DNA of 54,326 bases from SICV01 sp964372375 (GCA_964372375.1 CAYJQF010000002.1:1-54326); one strand, 5' to 3'; shown: positions 16,248 through 25,486, numbered from the stretch's first letter. Notes: generated by a model from the sequence alone, not told the origin. Made by a program: numbers and translations.

Positions 16248-18239
16248 ATGTACGCTCAAGCAACACCTGGAACTATGACCCCTTCACCACGAAAACTAAA
16301 AGTTGCCTTGTTTTGTGGAGGAAACGGTGCTAAAAATATTATCTCTGCCTTGCTGCAGCATCCTCTGTTTGAAGTAACTGCAATCGTCAATGCGTATGAT
16401 GACGGGCTTTCCACCGGCTACCTGCGCAAGCTTATTCCTGAATACCTCGGACCCTCTGATGTGCGGAAGAATATGAGCTATATGATTGATACTACTAAGA
16501 CAAATAAGCGCATCCTCAAAGATTTACTGGAATATCGGTTTCCGAAGGGAGTGAGCAATGAAAAAGCACTCCAAGACCTCTATAATATTATTCAGCAGCG
16601 GAAATTGAGCTTGGGTGATCTTGATGTCTTTATCAAAAAAGTTGTTCCAGAAGATGCGGTCTATTTAAGGATATACCTTAAATCTTTATTGGACTATCTT
16701 GCTTCAAAGAGAATCAAATTTGACTTTGATGATTGCTCGTTTGGAAACCTCTTACTTACTGGATGCTACCTGAAAAACAACCAGGATTTCAATACAGCTA
16801 TTAGTGAACTGCATGCATTCCTTGGCTTACGAGGAAAAGTAGTTAATGTAACCAGGGGAGAAAACCTTTTTTTGGCTGCCATTACTAAGGAAGGTGAGAT
16901 TTTGCCTTCTGAAGCGAGCATTATAGAACGGAGAGCGAATGCTGAACTTGATGAAATCTTTTTATTGCCTCAGTATCTGAAAGAGAAAGAGATTACAAAA
17001 CTGAAAAAATATTCGTACAAAAAGAAAATTGCTTATCTGCGGGCAAAGGAAGTGCATCCGCTCTTAGGAGATGACGCACGACAGACATTAGAAGAAGCAG
17101 ATATCCTGCTTTATGCTCCTGGAACGCAAAACAGCAGCCTGTTCCCCACATATGTAACCAAAGGACTTGCTGAACTGCTGGTGCGGGCAAAGTGTAAGAA
17201 AATCTTTATCTCTAATATTGGAGAGGATAATGAGATTCCAAGCGCTACAGTTGAAGATATTATTGAAAAAGCAGTAACCTGCCTGAACAGGAAAGGAGAA
17301 ATTTCCTACTCCAACGAGCAGCTTTTTGATTACTACTTTGTCAATGCAGGTAATGCTATTGATCCTAAGTACATCAAATTTGCAAACAGACTGCAGTTGC
17401 CGAATGTTGTCTATGAAAACTTTGAAGAAGGCTTTGAAGGCAAGCACTCAGGAGCGAAAGTAGTAGAAAAACTGATGCAGATTGCACATGAAGGAAAAGT
17501 GACGAGTAGGGTCAAGAAGCTTTCCATTGTGATTCCTGGCTATAATGAAGGCAGATTTGCCAAGCAGTTGATTGAAAAAATTAAAGCGGTTGACTTTTCC
17601 AGCCTCGGCGTAATAACTGAAATTGTCTATGTCAATAATGGGTCAACTGATGAGACTGCTAAAGTATTAGAAAAAATTCCAGGCATACAGATAGTTACGA
17701 TTCGGCAGAATAAGGGAAAGGGAGATGGAGTCATTAGAGGCATTGAGGCAACAACAGGAGACATTATTGTCATCCAGGATGCTGACTTGGAGTATACTCC
17801 TGAAGACATTAAGGAAATGCTGCGCGTCATGTTACAGCATACATTCATGGCGGTGTATGGAAGCAGAACCATAAAAAAAGGCATGCGACACAAAGCATTA
17901 AGCATTCTCTATGGGAAACAGCCAGGAGCGTACTGGTCGTTCTATCTCGGAGGACAGCTTCTTAGTTTCATTACTTTTCTCTTGTATGGCTCTTTTATTA
18001 CTGATACAGTGACGGGCTATAAGATGGTGCGTGCTAAATTGCTGAAATCGTTTGCCTTGAAAAGCAAGGGCTTTGAGTTGGATCATGAGATTACGGCAAA
18101 AGTATTGAAAGCTGGCTATCAAATCTTGGAAGTGCCGGCTTCTTACACGCCAAGGAGTGTGCAAGAAGGCAAGAAGATTAAATGGAAAGATGGACTGATA
18201 GCAATTAAGACCTTATTTAAATTCAGATTCAGCAATTAG
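16248..18239 (+). CDS. Fusion: CofD/YvcK-like domain + GT2 polyprenyl-phosphate glycosyltransferase
   Basis: Residues 15-410 match the CofD/YvcK family: a nucleotide-binding start FCGGNGAKNI, then NAYDDGLSTGYLRK, a SDVRKNM motif, FGNLLLTG, and LLYAPGTQNSSLFPTYVTKG late in the domain. Known members make the F420 precursor (CofD) or bind UDP-sugars to control metabolism (YvcK). Residues 420-663 are a GT2 of the DPM1/ALG5 type: SIVIPGYNEG, NNGSTDET, and DAD at 511-513. No C-terminal membrane helices are evident beyond one hydrophobic stretch near 570-590. The fusion is unusual; the first half may sense or prepare the nucleotide sugar used by the second. Confidence 0.82.
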   Translation: MYAQATPGTMTPSPRKLKVALFCGGNGAKNIISALLQHPLFEVTAIVNAYDDGLSTGYLRKLIPEYLGPSDVRKNMSYMIDTTKTNKRILKDLLEYRFPKGVSNEKALQDLYNIIQQRKLSLGDLDVFIKKVVPEDAVYLRIYLKSLLDYLASKRIKFDFDDCSFGNLLLTGCYLKNNQDFNTAISELHAFLGLRGKVVNVTRGENLFLAAITKEGEILPSEASIIERRANAELDEIFLLPQYLKEKEITKLKKYSYKKKIAYLRAKEVHPLLGDDARQTLEEADILLYAPGTQNSSLFPTYVTKGLAELLVRAKCKKIFISNIGEDNEIPSATVEDIIEKAVTCLNRKGEISYSNEQLFDYYFVNAGNAIDPKYIKFANRLQLPNVVYENFEEGFEGKHSGAKVVEKLMQIAHEGKVTSRVKKLSIVIPGYNEGRFAKQLIEKIKAVDFSSLGVITEIVYVNNGSTDETAKVLEKIPGIQIVTIRQNKGKGDGVIRGIEATTGDIIVIQDADLEYTPEDIKEMLRVMLQHTFMAVYGSRTIKKGMRHKALSILYGKQPGAYWSFYLGGQLLSFITFLLYGSFITDTVTGYKMVRAKLLKSFALKSKGFELDHEITAKVLKAGYQILEVPASYTPRSVQEGKKIKWKDGLIAIKTLFKFRFSN

Positions 18240-18246
18240 TGCAGGA

Positions 18247-18252
18247 TTTAAA
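18247..18252 (+). promoter_or_regulatory. TATA box of the 18.3-kb flippase gene
   Basis: TTTAAA centred 26.5 bases before the ATG at 18276. Confidence 0.55.
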
Positions 18253-18275
18253 TAATATCTTTCCTTTCTGTAGCT

Positions 18276-19799
18276 ATGAAACAAGAGAACATTAAAAACG
18301 CTTTACGATTATTGGCAAAATCTTCTGCACTTATACTAATAAGCACGATTGTGGCGAAGCTGCTTAGTTATCTCTATCGGGTTGCTATTGCACGCACGCT
18401 CGGCCCTGCTGAATATGGGCTGTTTTCACTTGCTTTAGTCATTAGCAGCTTGTTCATCACCTTTTCCAGCCTCGGATTGAATGAAGGCTTACTGAGGTAT
18501 ATACCATTATATCGAGGGAAAAAAGAAGCTGCAAAACTAACAAGGCTCATTAGAAGCTCATTCCTTATCCTGACACTAGCAAGTGTATGCGCCGGAGCAC
18601 TCCTCTTTATATTTGCCAGACCCATTGCACTCTCTTTCTTTCATAACCAAGACCTTGTAATCTACCTGCGCTTCTTTAGCATTCTTATTCCTCTTACTAC
18701 CATCAGCAACGGCTTGATTTACACATTACGTGCATTTGAAAAAATGCAAGTATACGCCTTGCTCAACTTTATCATCCCTAACATTACCAGAGTCATATTC
18801 TTGGCTGCTTTTCTCTTCATCGGGTGGAAAAGCGGCGCCATCATCGCTTCATCGCTGATTGCTGCAGGCATTGTGTTCCTAGGAGCATATCTTGCCTGCA
18901 AGCATCTTGTTATCCGCCTGCTCAAGAAATCTAATGCACAAAGCAACCCTCGTATACTACACGAAGTGCTCGTCTATTCGTGGTCTGCATTTCTGGTTAT
19001 TATCTCTGCTGAATTGCTCTACTGGACTGATACCTTTGTTATCGGCTACTTCAAAGATGCAACTGCCGTTGGCTATTACAATGCTGCACTGCCCATCGCC
19101 GCACTGCTCACTACGATTCCAATGCTCTTTATCAGCCTGTATTTCCCGCTTATTGTGAAAGCATATGCGCGCAAGAATATGATCTTCATCCGTGAATTGA
19201 GCAAACAGGTCATCAAATGGATTCTCATGCTTACGATACCTCTTGCGCTTCTGATTATTGCATTTCCAAATGCATTTATTACCATACTCTTTGGAGCAGA
19301 CTACCTCGCTGCTAAAACCTCTTTGCAATTACTTACTGTCGGAGCAGTCTTTGTCTCGATAGGCATTATTGCCGGCAATCTCATTTCTATGATGGGCAAG
19401 CCACGCATTCTGCTTGCGCATATTAGCATTGGTTTGTTAGTGAATGTGGTCCTTGATATACTTCTGGTTCCACGGTATGGCATCAGCGGAGCGGCATTCG
19501 CAACTATGTTGGTGAATATCCTCCTCATGTTTTCTTACTTTGTGCAGGTAAAACGGCAATTAGGCATGTTTCCGTTCAGAAGAAAACTACTCCTCGTTCC
19601 CGTTGCAGCAGGAGCAGCACTCCTCATTCTTATATTCCTGTACCAGTTCATTGAAAAAACACTTGGCATGAAGCTCATTTTATTGGGTGTTTTTGTGTTA
19701 ATCTATATAGCCTTCTTGTTCCTATTCAGAGCACTCGACCGCAATGACTTGATGATTGTACAAAGCATCAAGAATAAGCTATTCAATCGTGTGCAATAA
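18276..19799 (+). CDS. Wzx-type polysaccharide/lipid-linked oligosaccharide flippase
   Basis: A 507-residue polytopic protein of the MOP superfamily with about 14 membrane helices, a typical Wzx length. It begins with a short cytosolic helix and the family pattern SYLYRVAIARTLGPAEYGLFSLA, and later carries YWTDTFVIGYFKDATAVGYYNAALP, the common helix-7 pattern. It would turn a lipid-linked glycan or a lipid-P-sugar to the outer face. A second, shorter MOP flippase is encoded at 42.2-43.4 kb, implying two glycan routes. Confidence 0.9.
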   Translation: MKQENIKNALRLLAKSSALILISTIVAKLLSYLYRVAIARTLGPAEYGLFSLALVISSLFITFSSLGLNEGLLRYIPLYRGKKEAAKLTRLIRSSFLILTLASVCAGALLFIFARPIALSFFHNQDLVIYLRFFSILIPLTTISNGLIYTLRAFEKMQVYALLNFIIPNITRVIFLAAFLFIGWKSGAIIASSLIAAGIVFLGAYLACKHLVIRLLKKSNAQSNPRILHEVLVYSWSAFLVIISAELLYWTDTFVIGYFKDATAVGYYNAALPIAALLTTIPMLFISLYFPLIVKAYARKNMIFIRELSKQVIKWILMLTIPLALLIIAFPNAFITILFGADYLAAKTSLQLLTVGAVFVSIGIIAGNLISMMGKPRILLAHISIGLLVNVVLDILLVPRYGISGAAFATMLVNILLMFSYFVQVKRQLGMFPFRRKLLLVPVAAGAALLILIFLYQFIEKTLGMKLILLGVFVLIYIAFLFLFRALDRNDLMIVQSIKNKLFNRVQ

Positions 19800-19832
19800 A
19801 GCTTAAAAACGCTTTTCTGTGAGCATATCTGT

Positions 19833-21389
19833 ATGTATGAACATAAAATAAAGAGCCTTGCTGAGCTCCAGCCTCTTATCGCAGGGTTAAAAAAAGACAG
19901 GAAGAAGATTGTGCACTGCCATGGCTGCTTTGATATTATTCACATCGGGCATATCAAGCATTTTCATGAAGCAAAACAACAGGGAGATATCCTTATTGTA
20001 ACAGTAACTCCAGACAGATTTATCAATAAGGGGCCGGGAAGGCCTCTCTTTACTGAGACCGTGCGGGTGCAGGCACTTGCCGCACTTGCAGTCACTGATT
20101 ATGTCGCCTTGAATGAGTGGGAAACGGCCGTTGAAACGATTCATATGCTCAGACCTGATGTATATGTAAAGGGCAAAGAAGTGTTACGGAATGCGGATGT
20201 TGATAGAATCCAGGGAAAGAAAGAAAGCGCGTCAAATTTACAGCTTGAGATTGAGGCAGTGAAGAAGGTTAAAGGAAGAATTTACTTGACTGAAGAGTAT
20301 ACCTCTTCTCCCAACAAGGTTATCTCTTCATCAAATATAATTAATCAGATTAGTGATCTTATTCCCTCTGATGCCAAGCTTTTCCTGCAAGAGTTTAAGA
20401 AAGAAACATCGGCTGAACAGGTAGTGCAGACCTTGCAGTCGCTCAAAGATGTAAAAGTGCTTGTTATTGGCGACACCATTATTGATGAATATATGTACTG
20501 TACACAGTTGGATAGAGCGGGCAAGGAGCCTTTGGTTGCTTATAAGTTTGTGACCGCAGAACGGCAGGCAGGAGGTGTGCTTTCAGTTGCCAATACCGTC
20601 GCACAATTCAGCAACAGAGTTACTTTACTAACTGCGCATTCCAAAGAGCACAAAGAATTTATAAGGAAAAAAATGCATCCGCGCATCCGTGGCAATCTGC
20701 TCATCCAAGAACAGCCGAGAACGCTTATCAAACGGAGATACGTTGAGCAGTACCGCAAGCTTAAGCTTTTTGAAGTATACAGCACTGACCACTTTGCACT
20801 TGAAGAAAAAGTAGAAAAGCAGATTATACGATATCTCTCCAAAGAACTTGCAAGTTTTGACTTGGTGATTGTTTCAGATTTTGGCCATGGGTTCATGACT
20901 CCTGCCATTATTGACCTGCTCGTGAAAAGCAAGAAATTTCTGGCGGTGAATTGCCAATTGAATGCAGGCAATCTCGGATATAATTTTATCACTAAATACA
21001 AGCGGGCTGATTTTGTTTCCCTCAATGAAAAGGAAATCCGCTTACCGCTCCAGGAGCGCACTGCTGATATCAGCAGTGTTATTGCAAAGCTCAATTCTCT
21101 CTTGGATGTCCAGAAAATCAATGTTACACTTGGAAAAGCAGGGATGATGTATTATGAAAAAGGCAGTTACTTTAAGACTCCCTCGTTTAACAAAGATCCT
21201 ATTGATACCATTGGTGCAGGGGATGCTGTCCTTTCCTTGACGGCGTTGCTCGCCTACCAAAATGCACATCCGCGCCAGATTCCTTTTTTAGGAAACTGCA
21301 TTGGCGCATTAGCGGTCAATATCATGGGAAACAGAAAACCTGTTGACAGCATTGCGCTACAGAAGTTTATAAAGTACCTCCTCAAATAA
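19833..21389 (+). CDS. Fusion: RfaE2-type cytidylyltransferase + PfkB sugar kinase (reversed HldE order)
   Basis: The N-terminal half (about 1-175) is a cytidylyltransferase with GCFDIIHIGH (HIGH motif at 37-40), PDRF and a late SSSNIINQI. The C-terminal half (about 200-518) is a PfkB/ribokinase-type kinase with VIGDTIIDEY, a double-Gly AGGVLSVA and the catalytic DTIGAGD (Asp near 464). In bacterial HldE the kinase comes first, so this order is inverted. By analogy it phosphorylates a sugar at C1 and then activates it with a nucleotide, as in ADP-heptose synthesis. The sugar here is not known. It lies 4 bases before the epimerase gene. Confidence 0.87.
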   Translation: MYEHKIKSLAELQPLIAGLKKDRKKIVHCHGCFDIIHIGHIKHFHEAKQQGDILIVTVTPDRFINKGPGRPLFTETVRVQALAALAVTDYVALNEWETAVETIHMLRPDVYVKGKEVLRNADVDRIQGKKESASNLQLEIEAVKKVKGRIYLTEEYTSSPNKVISSSNIINQISDLIPSDAKLFLQEFKKETSAEQVVQTLQSLKDVKVLVIGDTIIDEYMYCTQLDRAGKEPLVAYKFVTAERQAGGVLSVANTVAQFSNRVTLLTAHSKEHKEFIRKKMHPRIRGNLLIQEQPRTLIKRRYVEQYRKLKLFEVYSTDHFALEEKVEKQIIRYLSKELASFDLVIVSDFGHGFMTPAIIDLLVKSKKFLAVNCQLNAGNLGYNFITKYKRADFVSLNEKEIRLPLQERTADISSVIAKLNSLLDVQKINVTLGKAGMMYYEKGSYFKTPSFNKDPIDTIGAGDAVLSLTALLAYQNAHPRQIPFLGNCIGALAVNIMGNRKPVDSIALQKFIKYLLK

Positions 21390-21393
21390 AATC

Positions 21394-22377
21394 ATGCCTA
21401 ACAACATACTTGTAACTGGAGGCGCAGGCTATGTGGGAAGTAAACTGGTTCCCCTGTTGCTTGCGCAGGGAAATAAAGTTACCGTGCTTGACACGTATTG
21501 GTATGGCGATGTGTTCGCCGATCTGAAAGATGATACAGGACTGAGGCAAGTGCAAGGAGATATTCGAGATGTTGTATTAATGAAAGAAACGATGCGTGGG
21601 CAAGATCGAGTTATCCATTTAGCTTGTATATCCAATGACCCGAGCTTTGAGCTCAATCCCATATTAGGAAAATCCATTAATTTAGATGCTTTTCCTCCCT
21701 TAGTCACCGCTGCACGAGAGGCAGGAGTAGGCCAGTTTGTGAATGCGAGCTCTTCAAGCATTTATGGAGTGCAAGATGTGCCTGATGTGGTTGAAGATAC
21801 TCCTCCGAAACCACTTACTGATTATTCCAAGTTTAAGCTTGCGTGTGAACAGCTATTGCCTGAACTTGCAGGAGAGATGGCTTTTACCAGCATCCGGCCT
21901 GCAACCGTATGCGGGTATGCTCCCCGGCTCAGGTTAGATGTGGTGATAAATCTGCTTACTATCCATGCACTTGAAAAAGAAGTCCTGACTGTTTTAGGGG
22001 GCCCGCAAAAAAGACCTAATATTCATATCGATGATATGGTTCGTGCGTATGAACGAGTACTAGATTTTCCTTTAGCATTATCGAATGGTCAGGCATTTAA
22101 TGTGGGCAGCCAGAATTATACGGTCGAGAACATTGCACGTACCGTTCTGAGAGTTGTTGGTAAAAATATGATAGAGTTTAAACCAACAAATGATACTCGC
22201 TCGTATCATATTAATTCAGAAAAAATAGAGCGCGTGCTTGGATTCAGGCCGCGACGCACGATTGAAGATGCCGTGCGGAGCATTGTTGATGCTTATAAGG
22301 CAGGAAAAATCGAACGAGGCTTGGAAAATCCCTTGTATTGGAATATCAAGCAGATGCAGAGATTGGGCATTCAGTAG
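21394..22377 (+). CDS. NAD-dependent nucleotide-sugar epimerase/dehydratase (extended SDR)
   Basis: A 327-residue extended short-chain dehydrogenase/reductase. The NAD-binding GGAGYVGS motif is at residues 9-16, the catalytic YSKFK (Y-x3-K) near 145, preceded by SSSSIYG, the usual Ser site. A GGPQKRPNIHIDDM substrate-site stretch follows. It closes the plus-strand precursor block, 4 bases after the kinase/cytidylyltransferase, so it may act on that enzyme's product, as HldD acts after HldE. Confidence 0.88.
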   Translation: MPNNILVTGGAGYVGSKLVPLLLAQGNKVTVLDTYWYGDVFADLKDDTGLRQVQGDIRDVVLMKETMRGQDRVIHLACISNDPSFELNPILGKSINLDAFPPLVTAAREAGVGQFVNASSSSIYGVQDVPDVVEDTPPKPLTDYSKFKLACEQLLPELAGEMAFTSIRPATVCGYAPRLRLDVVINLLTIHALEKEVLTVLGGPQKRPNIHIDDMVRAYERVLDFPLALSNGQAFNVGSQNYTVENIARTVLRVVGKNMIEFKPTNDTRSYHINSEKIERVLGFRPRRTIEDAVRSIVDAYKAGKIERGLENPLYWNIKQMQRLGIQ

Positions 22378-22397
22378 TTGAGAATTAGTGAGTAAGC

Positions 22398-22474
22398 CAG
22401 AGGCATCAAAGAAAATGTATACACTTTATTAGCTTATACAACAATCTTGCTTATATAGAATTAGTAATTACTCT
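22398..22474. repeat. Intergenic element copy A
   Basis: AT-rich stretch about three-quarters identical by eye to 26050-26124, sharing blocks such as TATTAGCTTA and CAATCTTG. It lies between convergent genes here. Confidence 0.5.
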
Positions 22475-22543
22475 CTGCTCTGTTTCATGCCGAATACTGT
22501 ATCTTTACAGGAAGAGGCAGAGTATTAGAAGAGAATCAAAAAG

Positions 22544-24001
22544 CTATACAAAGTTAATATGTGGTATTGCTGACGAACCTCTGGTGTCTGGCAAAGGCTG
22601 TCCTTGATCCATCCACTTAAATAAACTTTCATTTACCTTATGCTGGAGGCATAAGGTCTCGCACATGTGCTGTGGATTGAATTTTCCTCCATGCAAGTGA
22701 TGCAGGACTTCCCAGTATCTCTCTGAAGCCCAGAGTTCTCTAAACGGGGTGGTGTGGAAATTGCCTATCTGGTATCGTTCATAGCCTTTCCCAAAGAAGG
22801 AACCACAGGGAGCAACAATGCCTGAACCTGAAATTTGGAGCATTAAAGCGGGGCCAAAGCACCTATCGTAGTTTCGGTCTCTGCCTGTTTTAAGTTTTGA
22901 CCACTTTGCCTGAATTGAAGTTTGGGAATCTGAAAGGCCTTCTGCTGCAATCAATAAATCCTGGGCAAGCGGAGTATGATACCAGTTATAATCGACTCCT
23001 AAGCTTCCCATTTCATCATCAGAACAATGCTTAATGACGAGGTAATCAACGCCTAATTTTTTACTTAAATGAGTGAGGGGCAAGACCTGGTCTGCATATT
23101 CGGGCAAGAGCACCATCTGTGTTCCTATGGTGGTAATTGGTATCGGCTGCAATGATGCAGGCATCTCTTTTTCAAGTTGTGCAACAAGTCCTGCATCTGC
23201 TGTAGCTCTATCATATCCTCGCTCTCGCAAAAGTTCTGTTCGCTTCTGCTCTCGGAACACATTCTCCTGCTTATGTGCATTGTTCACTCGCACTGCTTCA
23301 CCAATAATATCCATTAATTTATCCCATAGCCTATCATTCCCTCCCATAACTGGACCGTATTTCGCTTTTTCTCCTACTGAGAGATTAATGCGTAGATAAG
23401 TAAGTGCAGGCAGTAACTCTGGAAAACGGGCGGGCTCAAGCAAGAGTCCATTAGTCCCAGAGGCCATGTCAATCCCTCTGCTCTTTCCATACATGATAAA
23501 ATCATGGAAGTACGGACTCTCGGTGCTCTCACCATCGCTTACCAAACTGACTCCGCGCACTCCTTGTCCTGGTCGATGGCCTATGGAAACAAAATCATCA
23601 ATAAGCTGTTTATAGGTACTCCAGAAAGAAGGTGTAGCCGTATTCTGTTGCAAGCCTGCATAACAGTAGGTGCACTTTAATGAACATTTTTGCGTCAGCG
23701 CCATGTCTATGGTGATAGGAGCAACCTTTTCTCCCGCCATATAAGCCTGAACTCGCTCACGGTGTTCATCTCTGGCAATTTTCGTGCCATCTAAATTCAT
23801 CTGAGCACGTGGATCAACGGTGTTTGTTTGAATATTTGTTACTGGTCTTGCTAAAGGTATAATCCCTTGAGGAAATCTCCAGCCAGGCATTTCTGTTGCT
23901 TCTTTGATCTGTGCACGAATCAATGCTTCATCAATTCCCCATCCGCGATGACGTGCATCACGCGTAATAACTGGTTCAACAGGTTCTTCTAAATCTATCA
24001 C
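22544..24001 (-). CDS. Radical SAM protein with SPASM-like C-terminus
   Basis: A 485-residue radical SAM enzyme. The CxxxCxxC cluster motif CSLKCTYC is at residues 106-113. The C-terminal part has a SPASM-like set of cysteines (DRCFGPAL, APCGSFFG, then CETLC near 460-465) that would hold an auxiliary iron-sulfur cluster. SPASM enzymes modify peptides or sugars. Starts with GTG at 24001; a TTATAA box lies 28 bases upstream. It sits among glycan genes, so a sugar or glycoprotein substrate is plausible but unproven. Confidence 0.83.
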   Translation of the reverse strand: MIDLEEPVEPVITRDARHRGWGIDEALIRAQIKEATEMPGWRFPQGIIPLARPVTNIQTNTVDPRAQMNLDGTKIARDEHRERVQAYMAGEKVAPITIDMALTQKCSLKCTYCYAGLQQNTATPSFWSTYKQLIDDFVSIGHRPGQGVRGVSLVSDGESTESPYFHDFIMYGKSRGIDMASGTNGLLLEPARFPELLPALTYLRINLSVGEKAKYGPVMGGNDRLWDKLMDIIGEAVRVNNAHKQENVFREQKRTELLRERGYDRATADAGLVAQLEKEMPASLQPIPITTIGTQMVLLPEYADQVLPLTHLSKKLGVDYLVIKHCSDDEMGSLGVDYNWYHTPLAQDLLIAAEGLSDSQTSIQAKWSKLKTGRDRNYDRCFGPALMLQISGSGIVAPCGSFFGKGYERYQIGNFHTTPFRELWASERYWEVLHHLHGGKFNPQHMCETLCLQHKVNESLFKWMDQGQPLPDTRGSSAIPHINFV

Positions 24002-24068
24002 TATGAAAAGTGCAATGATGCCTCTGTTATAAACTTTGTGATGCCTGCTGGATAAAGTATCTAAATGC

Positions 24069-24075
24069 TTATAAA
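24069..24075 (+). promoter_or_regulatory. TATA box for the 24.1-kb gene
   Basis: TTATAAA centred 26 bases before the ATG at 24098. Confidence 0.5.
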
Positions 24076-24097
24076 GGAATAAAAGAGGCTTTTTACC

Positions 24098-24505
24098 ATG
24101 CAGAAACAGATAGAAAACCTCAACAGCTTAGGCATTGGTAGGAACTTTAGGATTGCGCTTGGCCCGATGCATAATTATTTATGGCGTGTTGAGCAAGTAA
24201 CAAGAAATGAGCTGGGGATTCGTCCGCTCCAGCTTGCCGCACGAACTGTACTTCAACGGCCTCTGGAACGATATGCTGAACACTTTAATCCAGACAGCTA
24301 TGATGGTGTTATAACAGACCAAAACAGAGAGGCAGTTGCACGCCTTGATTCACTTGTTGATGGCATGAATGAACTTACTGGCAGAGCAACTTATGCAATA
24401 CTCACCAATGTGAAATCACCGATAATTGAGGAATTGCGCGGCTTGTATGAACAAGCAAAGAACCTTGTTTCTGGTACGTTGCCTGAACGCTCTCTTGGTC
24501 ACTGA
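24098..24505 (+). CDS. Hypothetical protein, 135 aa
   Basis: An unrecognised, mostly helical, soluble protein without signal peptide or metal motif. Good start evidence: a TATA box at the usual distance. Its 3' end overlaps the convergent HIT-like gene by 7 bases. Amino acid pattern (regular hydrophobic heptads in 50-130) suggests a small helical bundle. Confidence 0.55.
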   Translation: MQKQIENLNSLGIGRNFRIALGPMHNYLWRVEQVTRNELGIRPLQLAARTVLQRPLERYAEHFNPDSYDGVITDQNREAVARLDSLVDGMNELTGRATYAILTNVKSPIIEELRGLYEQAKNLVSGTLPERSLGH

Positions 24506-25452
24506 AGATATGCATTCCAGGGAAACGTGCCTTTTGTATAGATATACGATTCCAGATTCGTAAGATGCGCTTCATATGAAAATCCTTCTAAGCTTGTCGT
24601 CTGATAATTATATAAGGGATAGCTGCCTGAGACCTTGGCATCTGCCTTTTTGTGCGGAGTGATGAAAAATGCTCCCTGCTTTCCTTGATTTGCTGCAGGA
24701 TCATAATAAAACGTAAAGATAATTTCATTTCTTGCCAATCTTGACAAAATATTATAAGCAGTTTCAACCCTCCCTTTTCCTACACATGCGCGCGTATCAA
24801 AGCGCGTTCGTGCAACTGTAGAGATACCAAAAGATTCCGGCTCGAGCAAACTATCGGTAAGTGCGTAGATTGGATGACGAGTACCGGTAGTAGTTGGCAC
24901 TAATCTCGGCAGTACATGCGCATGCTCGTGATCGGGAATACTCATACCTGCTTGCGGATGATTTCTTACACTAACAACATCATATGCATGCGCAAGCCGC
25001 ACCATTGCTTCAAGATATTCTCGGGTAATAGTAGGATCAAGTGTATTGTCCTGTTTTGCAACCAGAAGCGCATGGCCTCGTATGCTTGGATATTTATTGG
25101 GAATCAGAATATGATTTTGAAAGGTTGCTGCTGGCAAGAGCAGAGTTCCTTCAGTATGCAGTGCCTGCCCGACTGCATCACACATGAAGCAGGCATCGCC
25201 CTCCCTCGGCCAGCGTTCGGGCATTCCCAACTCTTTTCGTTCTGCCCCTGCTTTCCTTTCCTGTTCCATAAATTGCCGACGCTGCATAAAACCGGGAGCA
25301 ATCATGACACGCAGCGCATGTTCTTCCAAAAGTGCGGGAGGTTGTACTAGTTGAATAGCAGTAGTGTCAGAAAAGGTAGTTGGTGTGCCCATTGCCGTAA
25401 GTACTTGATTCCACTTGTGCAATAGGATTTCGGTGATTGGATTGTACTGCAT
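24499..25452 (-). CDS. HIT-superfamily nucleotidyltransferase/phosphorylase (GalT/GGP-like)
   Basis: A 317-residue protein whose middle part resembles the GalT/Ap4A-phosphorylase/GDP-hexose-phosphorylase branch of the HIT superfamily: a CFMC pair near residue 88, FQNHILIPNKYPS, then QAGMSIPDHEHAHVLPR with the nucleotide-handling HEHAH at 175-179. Enzymes of this branch exchange or phosphorolyse nucleotide-sugar bonds through a His-nucleotide intermediate. It shares the intergenic TATA palindrome with the divergent cytidylyltransferase gene. Confidence 0.7.
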   Translation of the reverse strand: MQYNPITEILLHKWNQVLTAMGTPTTFSDTTAIQLVQPPALLEEHALRVMIAPGFMQRRQFMEQERKAGAERKELGMPERWPREGDACFMCDAVGQALHTEGTLLLPAATFQNHILIPNKYPSIRGHALLVAKQDNTLDPTITREYLEAMVRLAHAYDVVSVRNHPQAGMSIPDHEHAHVLPRLVPTTTGTRHPIYALTDSLLEPESFGISTVARTRFDTRACVGKGRVETAYNILSRLARNEIIFTFYYDPAANQGKQGAFFITPHKKADAKVSGSYPLYNYQTTSLEGFSYEAHLTNLESYIYTKGTFPWNAYLQ

Positions 25453-25478
25453 GCTAGTAGTACAGCGTATGCAGAGTG

Positions 25479-25486
25479 TTTATAAA
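25479..25486. promoter_or_regulatory. Shared palindromic TATA box (TTTATAAA) for divergent genes
   Basis: Centred 25.5 bases before the ATG at 25508 on the plus strand and 30.5 bases before the ATG at 25452 on the minus strand. No second TATA candidate is seen between the two starts. Confidence 0.55.

Noticed and set aside
22495..22512. Short hairpin CTGTA-TCTT-TACAG as a terminator
   Set aside because: Five-base stem with no T run; too weak to call.
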